Source: Sthenelais limicola (taxonomy: Eukaryota; Annelida; Polychaeta; Phyllodocida; Sigalionidae). Taken from it: DNA of 64,000 bases. The stretch is from the NCBI GenBank assembly GCA_942159475.1, contig OW804096.1, positions 138,135,972-138,199,971 of the forward strand. The letters run 5' to 3'. The notes beneath the pieces are model-generated. The model saw only the letters and a program-made list of their open reading frames with translations, was not told the DNA's origin and made no database searches. The position numbers and the translations under genes were made by a program. This document shows, piece by piece, positions 32,878 to 43,734 of the stretch (within the stretch, counting starts at the first letter, position 1; the number at the start of each line of letters is the position of its first letter).

Positions 32878-33049
32878 ATTTATATTCCCGAATGTTGAAT
32901 ATCTAAAATAAATAGGCCCAGTGCAAATGTATCGGGACAAATCTATTTCATGTGTAGAACTGGCGATTCAATAATTCCTGGCGTTACTAGCATACAATAG
33001 GTCTGTGAATAATCATTTCAGGCCTTTTTCCAGACATTGATATTTATAT

Positions 33050-34023
33050 GGGTCAGATTCTCAGAAAATGTACAATTGCCAGCTCTACACATTTTGGAAA
33101 CTCTGCTAAATTATGCAGTAAAATGATGAATATTGGGTATATCTGAGTATATTAGGGATCGTATTTATCTAAGGTATCAGTTCTGTTATGTTAAACTGCA
33201 TTTTGGAGCTCATTTTTGACTCAAAGAGATAAACCACAGTTCAACTGGGAAAAATACTGAAAATAACATTTTGTTTAAACTTTGCCTCATGAAAGAACAA
33301 GGTTATGTGAATTCAAAAAGCCAATAAAAACAATATGTCACCAGGTTAGTTTTCATTTTAGGGAGCCTCAAAATTTATGGTTGTTCACTATAGAAGTCTA
33401 TGAGAAAAGGACAATTTTTTCGTTTTTTCAGTATAAAAAAAAAATTGAAAATAACTTTCTCCTAAAAATCTCTATAAACATAGCTAACATATTGCTTTAC
33501 CCTTTCAAGCAATAAAAAATGGGGGTCACCGACCTTTTAAAAAAGTTATTCAACTGAATCTGCATGGCGGTGAGTTAAAAACAGGAATATTGAAGATTTT
33601 CAATGCTAAATAATATATTTCAAAATATGTTGATACCCTGTTCTTTTATACATGAGGGCAAACATCTATAGTGGTTATGTTTAGAAGACATTTCAATTGA
33701 AAAATGTTATTTGTCTGTCTGAAATCTTGGAAAAACTGAGAAAATGTCCATTTTTCCCACATACTTCAATACTAAACTTTGCTGGTCTCTAGAAAGAAAA
33801 AAAATATGCTGAGATCCATTTTTTTTTGCTTTTTGTTATCCTCCAACCATGTACTTTCTCAAGACAAAGTTTGAAAAAATTACTGTCAATCCTTATTTTT
33901 CATGCATTAGTTCCTTTAACTCCCGCCTGCAGCAGTGCGGAGAACAGTGGTTTATCTCTTTAAATTTGGTTTATTCGAGACGAATGGTGAAGGCGAATTG
34001 GACATTTTCTGAAAATCTGACCC
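33050..34023 (+). mobile_element. MITE-A, class beta, split by a 733-bp element
   Basis: Left part 33050-33225 and right part 33959-34023 together make one MITE-A (GGGTCAG ... CTGACCC). The break is at the CATTTTTGACTCAAA / TTTAAATTTGG point of the consensus. Confidence 0.85.
33226..33958. mobile_element. 733-bp element with 17-bp TIRs
   Basis: Ends are GAGATAAACCACAGTTC and, inverted, GAGATAAACCACTGTTC. Flanking CTCAAA and TTTAAA may be a diverged duplication. The A+T-rich interior has no convincing ORF. It appears once in the window. Confidence 0.7.
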
Positions 34024-34208
34024 ATTTATATCTGCACAAAATTGTCTGCACCAAGACCAGCCTTGGATCCAAACCTCCCTGATGATGAAGTGCCTCACTA
34101 CATTTACAATATCAGCAAATCAACGCCGAGCAATGAGTCAGCATTTTTCATATTTTGAAAACATATCTTTTTTGCCCCTGGACAACAAAGCCTTAAGCAG
34201 ATAGATAT

Positions 34209-34443
34209 GGGTCAGATCTTCAGAAAATGTACAATTGGCCTTCCCCAATCCTCTCAAATAACCCAAATTTCAGATGAGAATCAGGTTCAAAATACAGTTC
34301 AACATAACAAGACAGATTTATTGAATGAATACAATACAGAATACATTCAGATATACCTAGCATCTATCAATTTTCCCTCTAATTTAGCAGAATTTGATAG
34401 ATGTGTAGAACTGTAGATTGTGCATTTTCTGAAAATCTCACCC
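34209..34443 (-). mobile_element. MITE-A, class gamma, full length
   Basis: GGGTCAG to TCTCACCC. Flanks ATAT and ATAA are near matches. Confidence 0.9.
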
Positions 34444-34830
34444 ATAACGACATTCCAGATTATCATTTGATGAAATTCTATTGATTTCTTTTTCAATTTG
34501 GATGTCTGCCATATTGAATAACGATACAAATGTGAGGTATCTATCTGGCGGGAACCAGGAAAAACATTCCAAATTTTACTTAAAGCTCCATAGTTATTGA
34601 CGTAAAGGATATTGTGTGACGCATCACATGAGGTTATAGCTTATCTTCATCTATTTTTTTTTTATTTTTTTTTATTGTATTGAAGGCCAATTACATAATA
34701 TTTATCCGAAATTTGAAAAAACGTAGTGTATCACTCAGTGATGTCTTCGTACGTTGCCTTACAGTCAACAGTTTCAGTACTTATACATATATATATTGCA
34801 CTCGGGTTTGGGCATATAATATTTAATGTA
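34444..34830. other. unassigned spacer
   Basis: T-rich stretch at about 34654-34675 and a short TA run near 34785. No gene recognised. Confidence 0.45.
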
Positions 34831-34837
34831 ATGTAGA

Positions 34838-35095
34838 TACGTAGGAGAGGGTGACAGAGAGAGGGACAAGGGGGAGGGCGGGAAAGAAAGAGAAGGAAAA
34901 GAGGGAGAAGGGGAAATAGAGAAACAGAGATAAGGGGAGAAAGGGAAACAGAGAGAAGGGGAGAGTGAGAGGGAGGGAGTGAGAGGGAGGGTGAGAATGG
35001 GGTATAGGGAGAGAGAGGGAGAGGAGAGAGAGGGGGAGAGATAGGAGGGTGGAGAGAGTGAGAGAGGGTGAGTGAGAGAGAGGGCGACTACAAGG
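34838..35095. repeat. polypurine tract (GA-rich)
   Basis: GAGAGAGGGAGAGG-type sequence on the plus strand; the only large tract in the window with purines on this strand. Confidence 0.93.
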
Positions 35096-35229
35096 TAGAA
35101 GGAGTAATAAAGCCACAGAAAGCGTGGCTTGGGGCTGGAGAGTTAGATAAGAGACAACATTGTAACATTGTGATGAGAGAGCCAGTACCATCAACGTTAA
35201 CAAGCAAGTTGTTATCGCTCTGACATGCG

Positions 35230-35300
35230 CTCAACATCCACTCATCTGAGCTGCTCTCTCTCTGCCCTAATTAGCTCATGTACAGTAATCCTGTCTTGAT
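35230..35300. promoter_or_regulatory. candidate regulatory fragment
   Basis: CCCTAATTAGCTCATGTACA followed by GTAATCCTGTCTTGATTGGG and CATTTAAGC, between a GA tract and a CT tract. Homeodomain-like words only; weak. Confidence 0.2.
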
Positions 35301-35339
35301 TGGGGTCATTTAAGCACACCCCTCTTCTCTGCCACCTGT

Positions 35340-36000
35340 CTGTTCACCTCTCTGTCACTGCCACTCTCTGTCTCTATCTCTCTCACTCTCTGTCCCTATC
35401 TCTCTGTCACTGTCACTCTCTGTCCCTATCTCTCTGTCACTGCCAATCTCTGTCCCTATCTCTCTGTCACTCTTTGTCCCTATCTCTCTGTCACTGTCAC
35501 TGTCTGTCCCTATCTCTCTGTCACTGTCACTGTCTGTCCCTATCTCTCTGTCACTGTCACTGTCTGTCCCTATCTCTCTGTCACTGTCACTGTCTGTCCC
35601 TATCTCTCTGTCACTGCCACTCTCTGTCCCTATCTCTCTGTCACTGTCACTCTCTGTCCCTATCTCTCTGTCACTGTCACTCTCTGTCCCTATCCCTCTG
35701 TCACTGTCACTCTCTTTTCCTATCTCTCTCACTGCCTCTCTCTGTCTCTATCTCTCTGTCACTGTCACTCCCTGTCCTTATCATCTCTCTGTCACTGCCA
35801 CTCTCTGTCCCTATCTCTCTCACTGTCACTCCCTGTCCCTATCTCTCTGTCACTGCCACTCTCTGTCACTGTCACTCTCTGTCCCTATCTCTTTGTCACT
35901 GTTACTCTCTGTCCCTATCTCTCTGTCACTGCCACTCTCTGTCCCTATCTCTCTGTCACTGCCACTATCTGTCCCTATCTGTCCATCTATCTGTGTTCAT
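35340..36000. repeat. 30-bp pyrimidine-rich minisatellite
   Basis: Units combine GTCACTGTCACTGTCTGTCC and CTATCTCTCT. Several consecutive copies at 35490-35610 are identical at 30-bp spacing, with shorter variants on the sides. Confidence 0.92.
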
Positions 36001-36199
36001 CGGTCCCTCTACCATCTCCATGCCTCTCTCTCACAAAGTTTCTCATTGAGATTTCATAATTGTAATCAACTTTGTCTACCTTGTTAGAACATACAACTGT
36101 TATTATGAGTGTAGATGAGTGTAGATTATAACGTAGACTTGTTAATAGTTTGCAACCGAGAGAAGAAAATGAGGGAAGGTAAATAAAGAATTCTTACCT

Positions 36200-36388
36200 T
36201 ATCCCTCTCTTGGTCTCCTTTCCCTCTCTCTCTCTCCCTTTCTCCCTGCCTCCCTCCCCCTCTCTCCCTATCTATCTTCCTCTCTCTCCCTCTCTCCCCC
36301 CCCCTCTCTCCCCCTCTTTCCGTCTCTCTCTCTACTCCTACCCTCTCTGTCCTCCCCTCTCCATCTCTGTCTCTCTTTCTCTCTCAGT
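36200..36388. repeat. polypyrimidine tract, left of a LINE
   Basis: CTCTCTCCCT-type sequence. The array continues on the other side of the LINE at 37650-37677. Confidence 0.9.
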
Positions 36389-36392
36389 CCCT

Positions 36393-37675
36393 CTGATTTT
36401 GATTTTGAATTTTTTTTTATTCAGGACACAGACATTTCCATACGACAGTACGAATATTCCCAGAATAGCCTGATTTTTAATTTTTTTTAAAAATTACATC
36501 AAGATATTTCTATGTTAACTCCTAAATTTAGTACACAAAAAAAGAATAAGAAATAAGAAATAAAAGAGAAAAACTGAGTCTAAACTAATTTTTACAACAC
36601 TAAATTTTTAAATTAATCATTATACCTGCTTAGCGACTGATCAAACTATTTGAGTTTACTGTTACTTCTAATAGTAGTACAGTGATACAAATGGGTACAT
36701 ATCTGATTAGCATACAGATAGTTCTAATTAGATCAGGCTAATTTCATAAAAACAGTAGTACAAATAAAAACAACAATTACACAATGTTCCGTGTCGTGCT
36801 CTTACATACTGACCATTGAATATTCCATACCTCGTTAAATTATAGCTTTTACAATCTTACATTATTTGTCATCATCTCTTTTTACTTTTCACATGGGCCT
36901 ACTCACGAGGTAATACAGCTTCAGTGCAACAGTTTTATATATATTAAACATCTTAATATTTTTACATTAAGGAACTTTTCCGACATCTGAGAACAATTAG
37001 TCAGACAAAAAATATTCCGCTACTTACAAGCATTCCGTTATATAATTACCATAACACTCAATCACATTTCAATCAATCCAGATTTTATAAATTTACCATA
37101 GTAGTACATTTTTATCGCGTTCTTGAACCCAATATCACCCTCTATTGTTCTTATTTTTTCGGGCAACTTGTTCCAAGTGTCATTTACTCTACCTAAAGTG
37201 GTTCTTTTGATTTGTTGTTTTTTCCACTTTATTATCTCAGTTTTTTTCCTATAACCATTCCTAAGCATGTGCCCAGCAACATTATTATCAGCAAAGGTAC
37301 CAGTACGTCTAAGTAAACAGATGGATCTTATCTCACGTCTAAAGGATAGGGGTAATAACTTACTCTTTATGTGCATGTTAAATTTCCCTTCTCTGTAGTA
37401 TCTGTTACCATAAATAATACCAAGTGCTTTGTTTTGCAATTTCTGCAACCTTATGTAATCACATTTGTTAGACAAATCGATAAATACACAAGATTTTTCT
37501 ATGATGGGCAAAATAAAAGTTTTGTATATCAGTACAAGCCTATCTTGATTCAGCAGATGTTTGACCTTCTTTAGTCGTCTAAGATAATTACTTGCAATCC
37601 CATAATTAGTACTAATTTGTTTTTTCATGGATAATTGACTGTTGAGCCATGTACCCTCTCTCTCTCCCTCTCTCT
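36393..37675 (-). mobile_element. LINE, 5' truncated, inserted in a CT tract
   Basis: The 3' end on the left carries an A-rich tail (as minus-strand CTGAATAAAAAAAAATTC, then AAAATC units). About 670 bp of 3' UTR follow, then RT coding. CT-tract sequence with CCCTCT flanks both ends, so a short target duplication is plausible but ambiguous. A second copy of the 3' UTR is at 1505-1895. Confidence 0.8.
37062..37650 (-). pseudogene. LINE reverse transcriptase, C-terminal part
   Basis: Open for about 195 codons after the tract-derived start. It contains NYLRRLKKVKHLLNQDRLVL, FILPIIEKSCVFIDLSN, IRLQKLQNKALGIIYGN and VNDTWNKLPEKIRTIEG, the thumb and C-terminal region of a non-LTR RT. The catalytic palm lies in the missing 5' part. 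The frame is intact, so this copy may be fairly young, but it cannot encode an active enzyme. Confidence 0.8.
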
Positions 37676-37819
37676 CTCGAATCAACCCTGCACAGCATCC
37701 TCAGACTGATCCAGTATGTACTAAATAGCTAAACCAAACAGCCTGGTAAACATTATACAAGTTATGCTAAGCTGGACTAGTATAGGCTGCTATGATCGCT
37801 GGAAGTACTGAGGGGTGGG

Positions 37820-37850
37820 GGTGGGGAGGTGGGGGGGGGGGGGGTAGCGG
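37820..37850. repeat. G-rich run
   Basis: GTGGGGGTGGGGAGGTGGGG followed by a long G run; enough G tracts for a G-quadruplex. Confidence 0.7.
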
Positions 37851-37960
37851 CCAGCATTGCACAACTACTGCCAAGTCCAGCAAATTTCCCTGGAGGATTG
37901 TCCAGCCCAGATAATTAGTTGTTGTCATAGTTCCATAATATATCCGCCACCCATATATAT

Positions 37961-38195
37961 GGGCCAGATTTTCAGAAAATGCACAATCTACAGTTATACA
38001 AATCTCTCAAAATCTGCTAAATTAGAGTGAAAATGTATAAATACTAGGTATATCTGAGTGTATTCTGTATTGTATTCATTCAATAAATATGTCTGGTTAT
38101 GTTGAACTGTATTTTGAAACTGATTTTCGACTTAAATTTGGGTTATTTGAGAGGATTGGTGAAGGGCAATTGTACATTTTCCGAAAATCTGACTG
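37961..38195 (+). mobile_element. MITE-A, class gamma, full length
   Basis: Flanked by ATAT on both sides (37957-37960, 38196-38199). Right end mutated to CTGACTG. Confidence 0.9.
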
Positions 38196-38389
38196 ATATA
38201 TATTATATGCCTGCCTGTACCTCAGTACTGCTAAATATTGAACCCGCAAAATAACGCCTTTGCATCAAAGAGCTGCTTTTTCTCTGGTTAACCTTATAGT
38301 GGAGATTGACTTGTGTTTCACCATTGGGGAGGTTTTCATAATAGGGCATGTACATGAACACCAGCTTCAATCTTAATTCACATGCAATT

Positions 38390-38493
38390 GGGTCAGATTT
38401 TCAGAACATTTACAATTGCCACCTCTAGACAATAAGGCAATTCTGCTAAATTTGGCTAAAAAAAGATTAATACATTTTCTGAAAATCTGACCC
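38390..38493 (+). mobile_element. MITE-A, 104-bp internal-deletion derivative
   Basis: Both ends intact and flanked by AATT (38386-38389, 38494-38497). About 130 bp of interior, including the class-defining region, is absent. Confidence 0.88.
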
Positions 38494-38497
38494 AATT

Positions 38498-39079
38498 AGG
38501 ATTAGGATTATATGATTTAGACCCAATCCTGGGACTGGATTTTAATTGTTGCTTATTTTGTTGTGAATTCCCTATGTGCCAGGCTCCTATAATTTGTAAT
38601 TTGTAAAGTTTTCTGATATCTAATGATCCATATAAATTGCCTGTCTACAGATTATTACTTATAAATGAACTCTTTTTTTCTATAATTAAATCAGCACGTT
38701 CTGAGAAAATTGTAATTTTTACATAATGTTCTTTTGCTGAATAAAAATCTTAAAATACAAAAATACAATTATGTATAGAAATCATGTCATGTTCAGCATG
38801 GGATATTTATTGGTGCTCCAATGTCATTATCCCCCATCATTTGTAAACATTGTATGATTTTTTAAAATTTGTATCTGCTTTTATACTAGTCGCAAACAAT
38901 TTCCCTGTCGAAACTCATTTTTAAGTATATTTTTGATATTCAAGTGGCTAGTCTAGTAATATTCAACAAACGGAGTATTTAATTCACATCAATGCTAATA
39001 ATTATACTGTACCCATGGTAATGAATTACCATCAACCTTATCTGTAACTATGAAATCCTTTATACCTGTATATGTATAT
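38498..39079. other. spacer with LINE tail and MITE-C fragment
   Basis: LINE-like tail at 38728-38770 (TTGCTGAATAAAAATCTTAA), then MITE-C interior at 38771-38840 (ATGTCATGTTCAGCATGGGA). The remainder is unassigned and AT-rich. Confidence 0.5.
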
Positions 39080-39315
39080 GGGTCAGATTTTTCAGAAAAT
39101 GTACAATTCGTTTTCACCAATCCTCTCAAATAACCCACATTTAAGACAAAAATGAGCTGTAAAATGAAGTTTAACATAACAGAACTGATACATTAAATCA
39201 ATAAGATACCAACTATACTCAGATATAGCCAGTATTCTCCATTTTTCAGCCTGATTTAAGAGAGTTTCTTAAATATGTAGAGCTGCCAATTGTACATTTT
39301 CTGAAAATCTGACCC
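39080..39315 (-). mobile_element. MITE-A, class beta, full length
   Basis: Flanked by ATAT on both sides (39076-39079, 39316-39319). Confidence 0.92.
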
Positions 39316-39342
39316 ATATAATGCTGTATATAAGAACCACTT

Positions 39343-39462
39343 GGGTCAGATGAAAAACCCCGCCAACGAGATACTGAACCAAGTATAAATAAAATCTTTA
39401 AAAAAACAAACTTTGAGAGATGTGTAGAACTGTAGATTGTGCATTTTCTGGAAATCTGACCC
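39343..39462 (-). mobile_element. MITE-A, internally deleted and rearranged
   Basis: Starts GGGTCAGATGAAAAACC and ends with the class gamma right arm, ATTTTCTGGAAATCTGACCC. Confidence 0.65.
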
Positions 39463-39564
39463 AAATCAGAATTTCTCTGAGAACGGCATCACCTCTAGTG
39501 TATTTCCTGAAAAAAAAATTCTAATCTCAAACTCATTTCTTGGCGACTTAGGACTCATTTTGAT

Positions 39565-39880
39565 ATGTCATTCAGAAATTGTCGAGTTGGGAATAAAAGC
39601 AATGCAGCTGAAAAGAAATCTTTTCTGTGCTTTTTCTGGTGGCGGGATTAGCTGGTTATTCAGACAGCATTCACCGCCATGCCCCGGGACCATCCCTGAG
39701 CCAGCTTTTAAACCAACATCCACTTTTCCCCCATTCAAATTTCAATCGCTCGCTTTGAGCCGGCGAGAAAAGCTATCAATCTTTTGTTCTCCGTTGCTAT
39801 GCAGCATTTAATTAATTGGCGTCACGTCAGGGAATGTGGAGAGGGCCATGAATAACCATTAGGGCCGGAATATATCCTCT
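39565..39880. promoter_or_regulatory. candidate conserved non-coding segment
   Basis: Non-repetitive. At 39770-39825 it packs a SOX-like ATCTTTTGTTCTCC, a POU-like GCTATGCAGC, a paired homeodomain site ATTTAATTAATTGGC and a CRE-like GTCACGTCAGG. A second dense part lies at 39640-39700 (GGGATTAGCTGG). A 124-codon ORF crosses it without recognisable content. Confidence 0.32.
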
Positions 39881-39945
39881 CTGCTTTAGAAAATGTACAA
39901 TTGGAACTTCCAACTTATATATAATTGTTGAATATTTTGAAATAT

Positions 39946-40180
39946 GGGTCAGATTTTCAGAAAATGTACAATTGGCAGCTGTACACATTTAGTAAATTCT
40001 GTTAAATTAGGCTGCAATTCGGCCAATACTGGGTAAATTCCAGTATACCTGGCATTGCATTGATTCTAGCAATCTGTTTGGTTAGGTTTAACTGTATTTT
40101 GAACTTTATTTTCGTCTGAGATTTGGGTTATTTGATAGGATTGGTGAAGGTAAATTGTAGATTTTCTGAAAATCTGACCC
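39946..40180 (+). mobile_element. MITE-A, class alpha, full length
   Basis: Flanked by ATAT on both sides. A stray 20-bp MITE-A fragment (GAAAATGTACAATTGG) lies at about 39888-39903. Confidence 0.92.
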
Positions 40181-40424
40181 ATATATAGGGTGATAGTTCA
40201 TGAATTCATATTAGAATTTACTCTTTGATATAAGACCGAGAATACTCATTCATAGATGCTTAAAGTTCACAAATAATTCCTGAAACTGTAAAGTTTTGGA
40301 AATTCTTGAAACCTAATTGTATCTATTTTAGTTACCTTGCAAATAAATAACTTTCAGCTTTGATATACGGTCAAATATATTCGTCTAAGCCTGAGATTTC
40401 AGAACTACTTCCTATTCAGCCTAG

Positions 40425-40985
40425 GCTCAGAGTGAAGAGAGTCCCTCCAAACTGAGGGAAAACATATACAATCTAGGCTCGGAGTGAAGAGAGTCCCTCC
40501 GAACTGAGGGAAAACATATACAATCTAGGCTCAGAGTGAAGAGAGTCCCTCCGAACTGAGGGAAAACATATACAATCTAGGCTCAGAGTGAAGAGAGTCC
40601 CTCCGAACTGAGGGAAAACATATACAATCTAGGCTCAGAGTGAAGAGAGTCCCTCCGAACTGAGGGAAAACATATACAATCTAGGCTCAGAGTGAAGAGA
40701 GTCCCTCCGAACTGAGGGAAAGCAAATACAGTCTAGGCTCAGAGTGACAAGAGTCCCTACGAACTGAGGGAAAGCAAATACAGTCTAGCCTCAGAGTGAA
40801 GAGAGTCCCTCCGAACTGAGGGAAAGCAAATACAGTCTAGGCTCAGAGTGACAAGAGTCCCTACGAACTGAGGGAAAGCAAATGCAGTCTAGGCTCAGAG
40901 TGAAGAGAGTCCCTCCGAACTGAGGGAAAGCATATCCAGTCTAGGCTCAGAGTTGAGAAAGTACCTCCAAACTGAGGGAAAGCCT
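40425..40985. repeat. 52-bp minisatellite, about 11 copies
   Basis: Units join CTAGGCTCAGAGTGAAGAGA, GTCCCTCCGAACTGAGGGAA and AACATATACAAT. Each unit contains CCCTCCGAACTGAGGG, a small inverted repeat. Later units carry AGCAAATACAGT in place of AACATATACAAT, so two variants form separate blocks. Confidence 0.93.
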
Positions 40986-41131
40986 CTAGCTCCAAACCGC
41001 AATATATTATTACGATCCTATTAATACTCCAGGGCTGGGGAGGTTATTAGCGCTGTACACTTCGAATCACTAACATACCATTCTTATCTTCTGATCTGAG
41101 AGGCTGTGAGCCTAGACTGTACCTAAAATCG

Positions 41132-41452
41132 TGATGAATTTCAGAAAAATGAGGCAATAAATGGAAATGGGTCTGATACATTTATTTATGCATGCAAATA
41201 AGACTTATTGATAGTCAATCAATACTAGTACTTAGTACTTAGATATACCCCTTAGGTTAACCTTAAAAGCACGAACATATTCAATACACAATATTCAGTG
41301 CATGTGGCCATGTGTGGCAGTACTAAACACCACAAAAATATAAACATTCTGAGGAAAATGAAGTGATTTTGAATTCAGTTCATGGGTTCTTGTGAAAAAC
41401 ATATTATTTCTGTCGGGGTTTGACTCATTTTCCTATGAAACACCGCAATCTT
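41132..41452 (-). mobile_element. MITE-B, highly diverged
   Basis: CGTGATGAATTTCAGAAAAA at the left and GACTCATTTTCCTATGAAAC at the right; little similarity remains between. Confidence 0.5.
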
Positions 41453-42018
41453 TGAAAATATGTGATCTGTTTTAGGAAAATGAGTCATAAGTCGCAAAAT
41501 ATGGATTTTGAGATATCATCATATTTGAAATGAGGAGATCAAGCCGATTCCAATGATAGGCCTAGTAAACATTAAGGACATTTGATAATTATTTCTATAT
41601 TTTAAATTTGATATTATTTAAACAAGAATTTGGCTGTGACCAAGGAGAAAACGGTTTCCCCGACATATTCCACAATAATTCCACGCGGGAAAATGGCTAT
41701 TATGCGTTGTTCAGGACTCTAGTTGTCATGGCGCATTACTAACGTTGTGAAAATTAGAAGGCGTCACGAGTATATTATTGCGTCGTCGCCGGCATCGGCA
41801 TCGATAGGCCTATACTTTCCCTATAAACTTATCTAAGTTCCACCTATATTATCTTCCTTATTTGAATACAGATGTTGATAAAATTAAATACATAGGGGTG
41901 GAAAAGCATGCTCTTTCAGAATTTAAACATATTGGCAATGTATTTCGAACAGAAACAGCATTTTTTAGCACTTCGCGGGAGCGTAATTTCCCCGCGATGT
42001 GCCTGCCACAACCCAATA

Positions 42019-42244
42019 GGGTCAGGTCGTCAGAAAATGAACAATTGTCGGCTCTACACATTTAGTAAATCTTGCTAATTTACTCTGAAAAATGACAAAT
42101 GCTAGATATATCTGAGTATATTTGGTGTAACATTGATTAAACAAATCTGCCTGTTTATGTTAAACTGTATTTTGAACCTGGTTTCTTTCTCAAATCTGAG
42201 AGGAATTGTGCAGGTGAATTGTACATTTTCTTGCAACCTGACTC
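42019..42244 (+). mobile_element. MITE-A, diverged
   Basis: GGGTCAGGTCGTCAGAAAAT to CTGACTC. Flanks AATA and GATA differ by one base. Confidence 0.8.
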
Positions 42245-42550
42245 GATAATGTAGACCTACTTGGGCAACTGAAATGTTTTGCTTATATGAGCCTTATTTA
42301 TAAACTGACATTGATATAAACACATATAGCCTATAGGGGTAGAAAAGCATGCCCTTTCTGAATTTCATGTTTTTGGCAATTTATTTTGAGTGGAAATAGC
42401 GATTTTTATCAATTTGCGGGAGCGTAAATTCACCGCGATGTTTACGCAAGTGCGTCGGAAATTCAGGTGAGAACAGGGGGAGTCGGGTTTCCCTTATAAG
42501 GGGGCGACGCGGACGCCCAAAGAACAGGCGGCAAGAACTGGAACCTATAT

Positions 42551-42608
42551 AAGGTTTCCCAGTACAAGCGCCTTCGGCGCTCGTACCGCCTTCGGCGGGG
42601 GAAACCTT
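42551..42608. other. branched inverted-repeat structure
   Basis: A perfect 10-bp outer stem (AAGGTTTCCC at 42551-42560, GGGAAACCTT at 42599-42608) encloses two GC hairpins: GCGCC-TTC-GGCGC (42568-42580) and CCGCC-TTC-GGCGG (42586-42598). An A run follows. Confidence 0.75.
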
Positions 42609-42884
42609 AAAAAAAAAAAAGAGTTTGCAATATCTTTGGGGTGGACAATTACAAGTAAAGAAGCTATATCTACTCTATAAGATGACCTTAGTAATGCAAG
42701 ATGTATTTATTGCAATGTCTTGAAATTTGGTACCTGTATTTATGGTACTAGCAGCTCCGAGAACTCACAAAATGAAAACATTCTATGCAAGGGTTCTTAT
42801 AAATAATCTACTTTGAAAAATGTCAATTTTGCGACTTGTGACTCATTTTCCTGCAACACACCACATATAACAAATCCCAAGTGT

Positions 42885-43135
42885 ACATATTTTAGCGACG
42901 TGCCCAGCAAGTGTCGGGGTGTGAGGAGCATCCCAATACACAGCTACAGTGGAGGCTTGCAATGCAACTCTACGCTAAGCTACGAATATAAATTCCACGA
43001 CCATTCAAGCGATTAATGGAGCGTTTTTAAAAGCACTCAAATTATTCTCTAGGGGACAGTGATCGCTTTGCAGGCATTTTAACGGGTCGATCAAGCGCAA
43101 TAATGAATTGCTTATTTATTAATGGAGACGGTGGA
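42885..43135. promoter_or_regulatory. candidate conserved non-coding segment
   Basis: Non-repetitive, with AAGCGATTAATGGAGCG, CAAATTATTCTC, GCAATAATGAATTGC and TTATTTATTAATGG. Followed by G-rich sequence with a long G run at about 43226-43257. Confidence 0.28.
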
Positions 43136-43353
43136 GGAGGAGGATGCGGCTTGTACTGCCGCTGCCGACGCTGCTAACTGGAGGACATGTCCCTAGGGGG
43201 AGCCTCTGTCCACAGTGGAAGAGGTGGGAGGGTGCGGCGGCGGGGGGGGGGGGGGGAGGAGGGAGGGGGGATAATCATAATATGCATGTATTCGTTAATA
43301 TCCATTGTACTTACTCATCACTGTTATAGCTTTAAGTATTAATTGTTCAATAT

Positions 43354-43447
43354 GGGTCAGATTTTCAGAAAATGCACAATCTGCAGTTGTACACATCTAT
43401 CAAATTCTGCTAAATTAGAGGAAAAATTGATAAATACTAGGTATATA
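43354..43447 (+). mobile_element. MITE-A, class gamma, left 94 bp
   Basis: GGGTCAG through GATAAATACTAGGTATAT, then unrelated sequence. Confidence 0.8.
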
Positions 43448-43734
43448 TCACAATAGAATATGTAGGAGGGCGTGTGTGTGTGATTTATTAGTATGTTTGC
43501 ACTGGCAACAGGTTCTAACTCATTATTTCTTTGGGGATGTTAAAATATAATACTTTTCTATTTTTTATTTATTTTTTCGAAGAACCGATTTTGAGTTTTT
43601 TTCCACCGAAACTACACAATTAGCTGGCAGTTCTGCATTGCTTTATGCAGTAGGAGACAAAAATAGGCTATAAACCTATTAAACTTCAACTGAGATTAGA
43701 TTAAACTAGGATATAACTGATATTTGGGAAGAAA

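Larger units (their letters stand above)
41615..42608. mobile_element. unknown insertion with internal duplication and hairpin end
   Basis: Sits within MITE-B and contains a MITE-A. A segment of about 115 bp occurs twice (41890-42005 and 42330-42445), sharing ATAGGGGT(G/A)GAAAAGCATG and GCGGGAGCGTAA(T/A)TT. It ends in a structured GC-rich region next to an A run. No ORF is recognised. It could be a retroposon or a structured non-coding element. Confidence 0.5.
41462..42864 (+). mobile_element. MITE-B split by an approximately 990-bp insertion
   Basis: Left half runs from GTGATCTGTTTTAGGAAAAT to about 41614, and the right half from about 42617 (GAGTTTGCAATATC) to CACCAC at 42864. ATAT on both outer sides (41458-41461, 42865-42868) shows the two halves are one original copy. 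Confidence 0.82.

Noticed and set aside
40425..40985. Regular repeats resembling a CRISPR array
   Set aside because: Units are contiguous without unique spacers, in a eukaryotic context. The same holds for the 80-bp array at 12905-13470.
42568..42598. Canonical C-UUCG-G tetraloops
   Set aside because: Pairing the flanking bases requires a TTC triloop (GCGCC-TTC-GGCGC); with a UUCG loop the next pair is a C-C mismatch.
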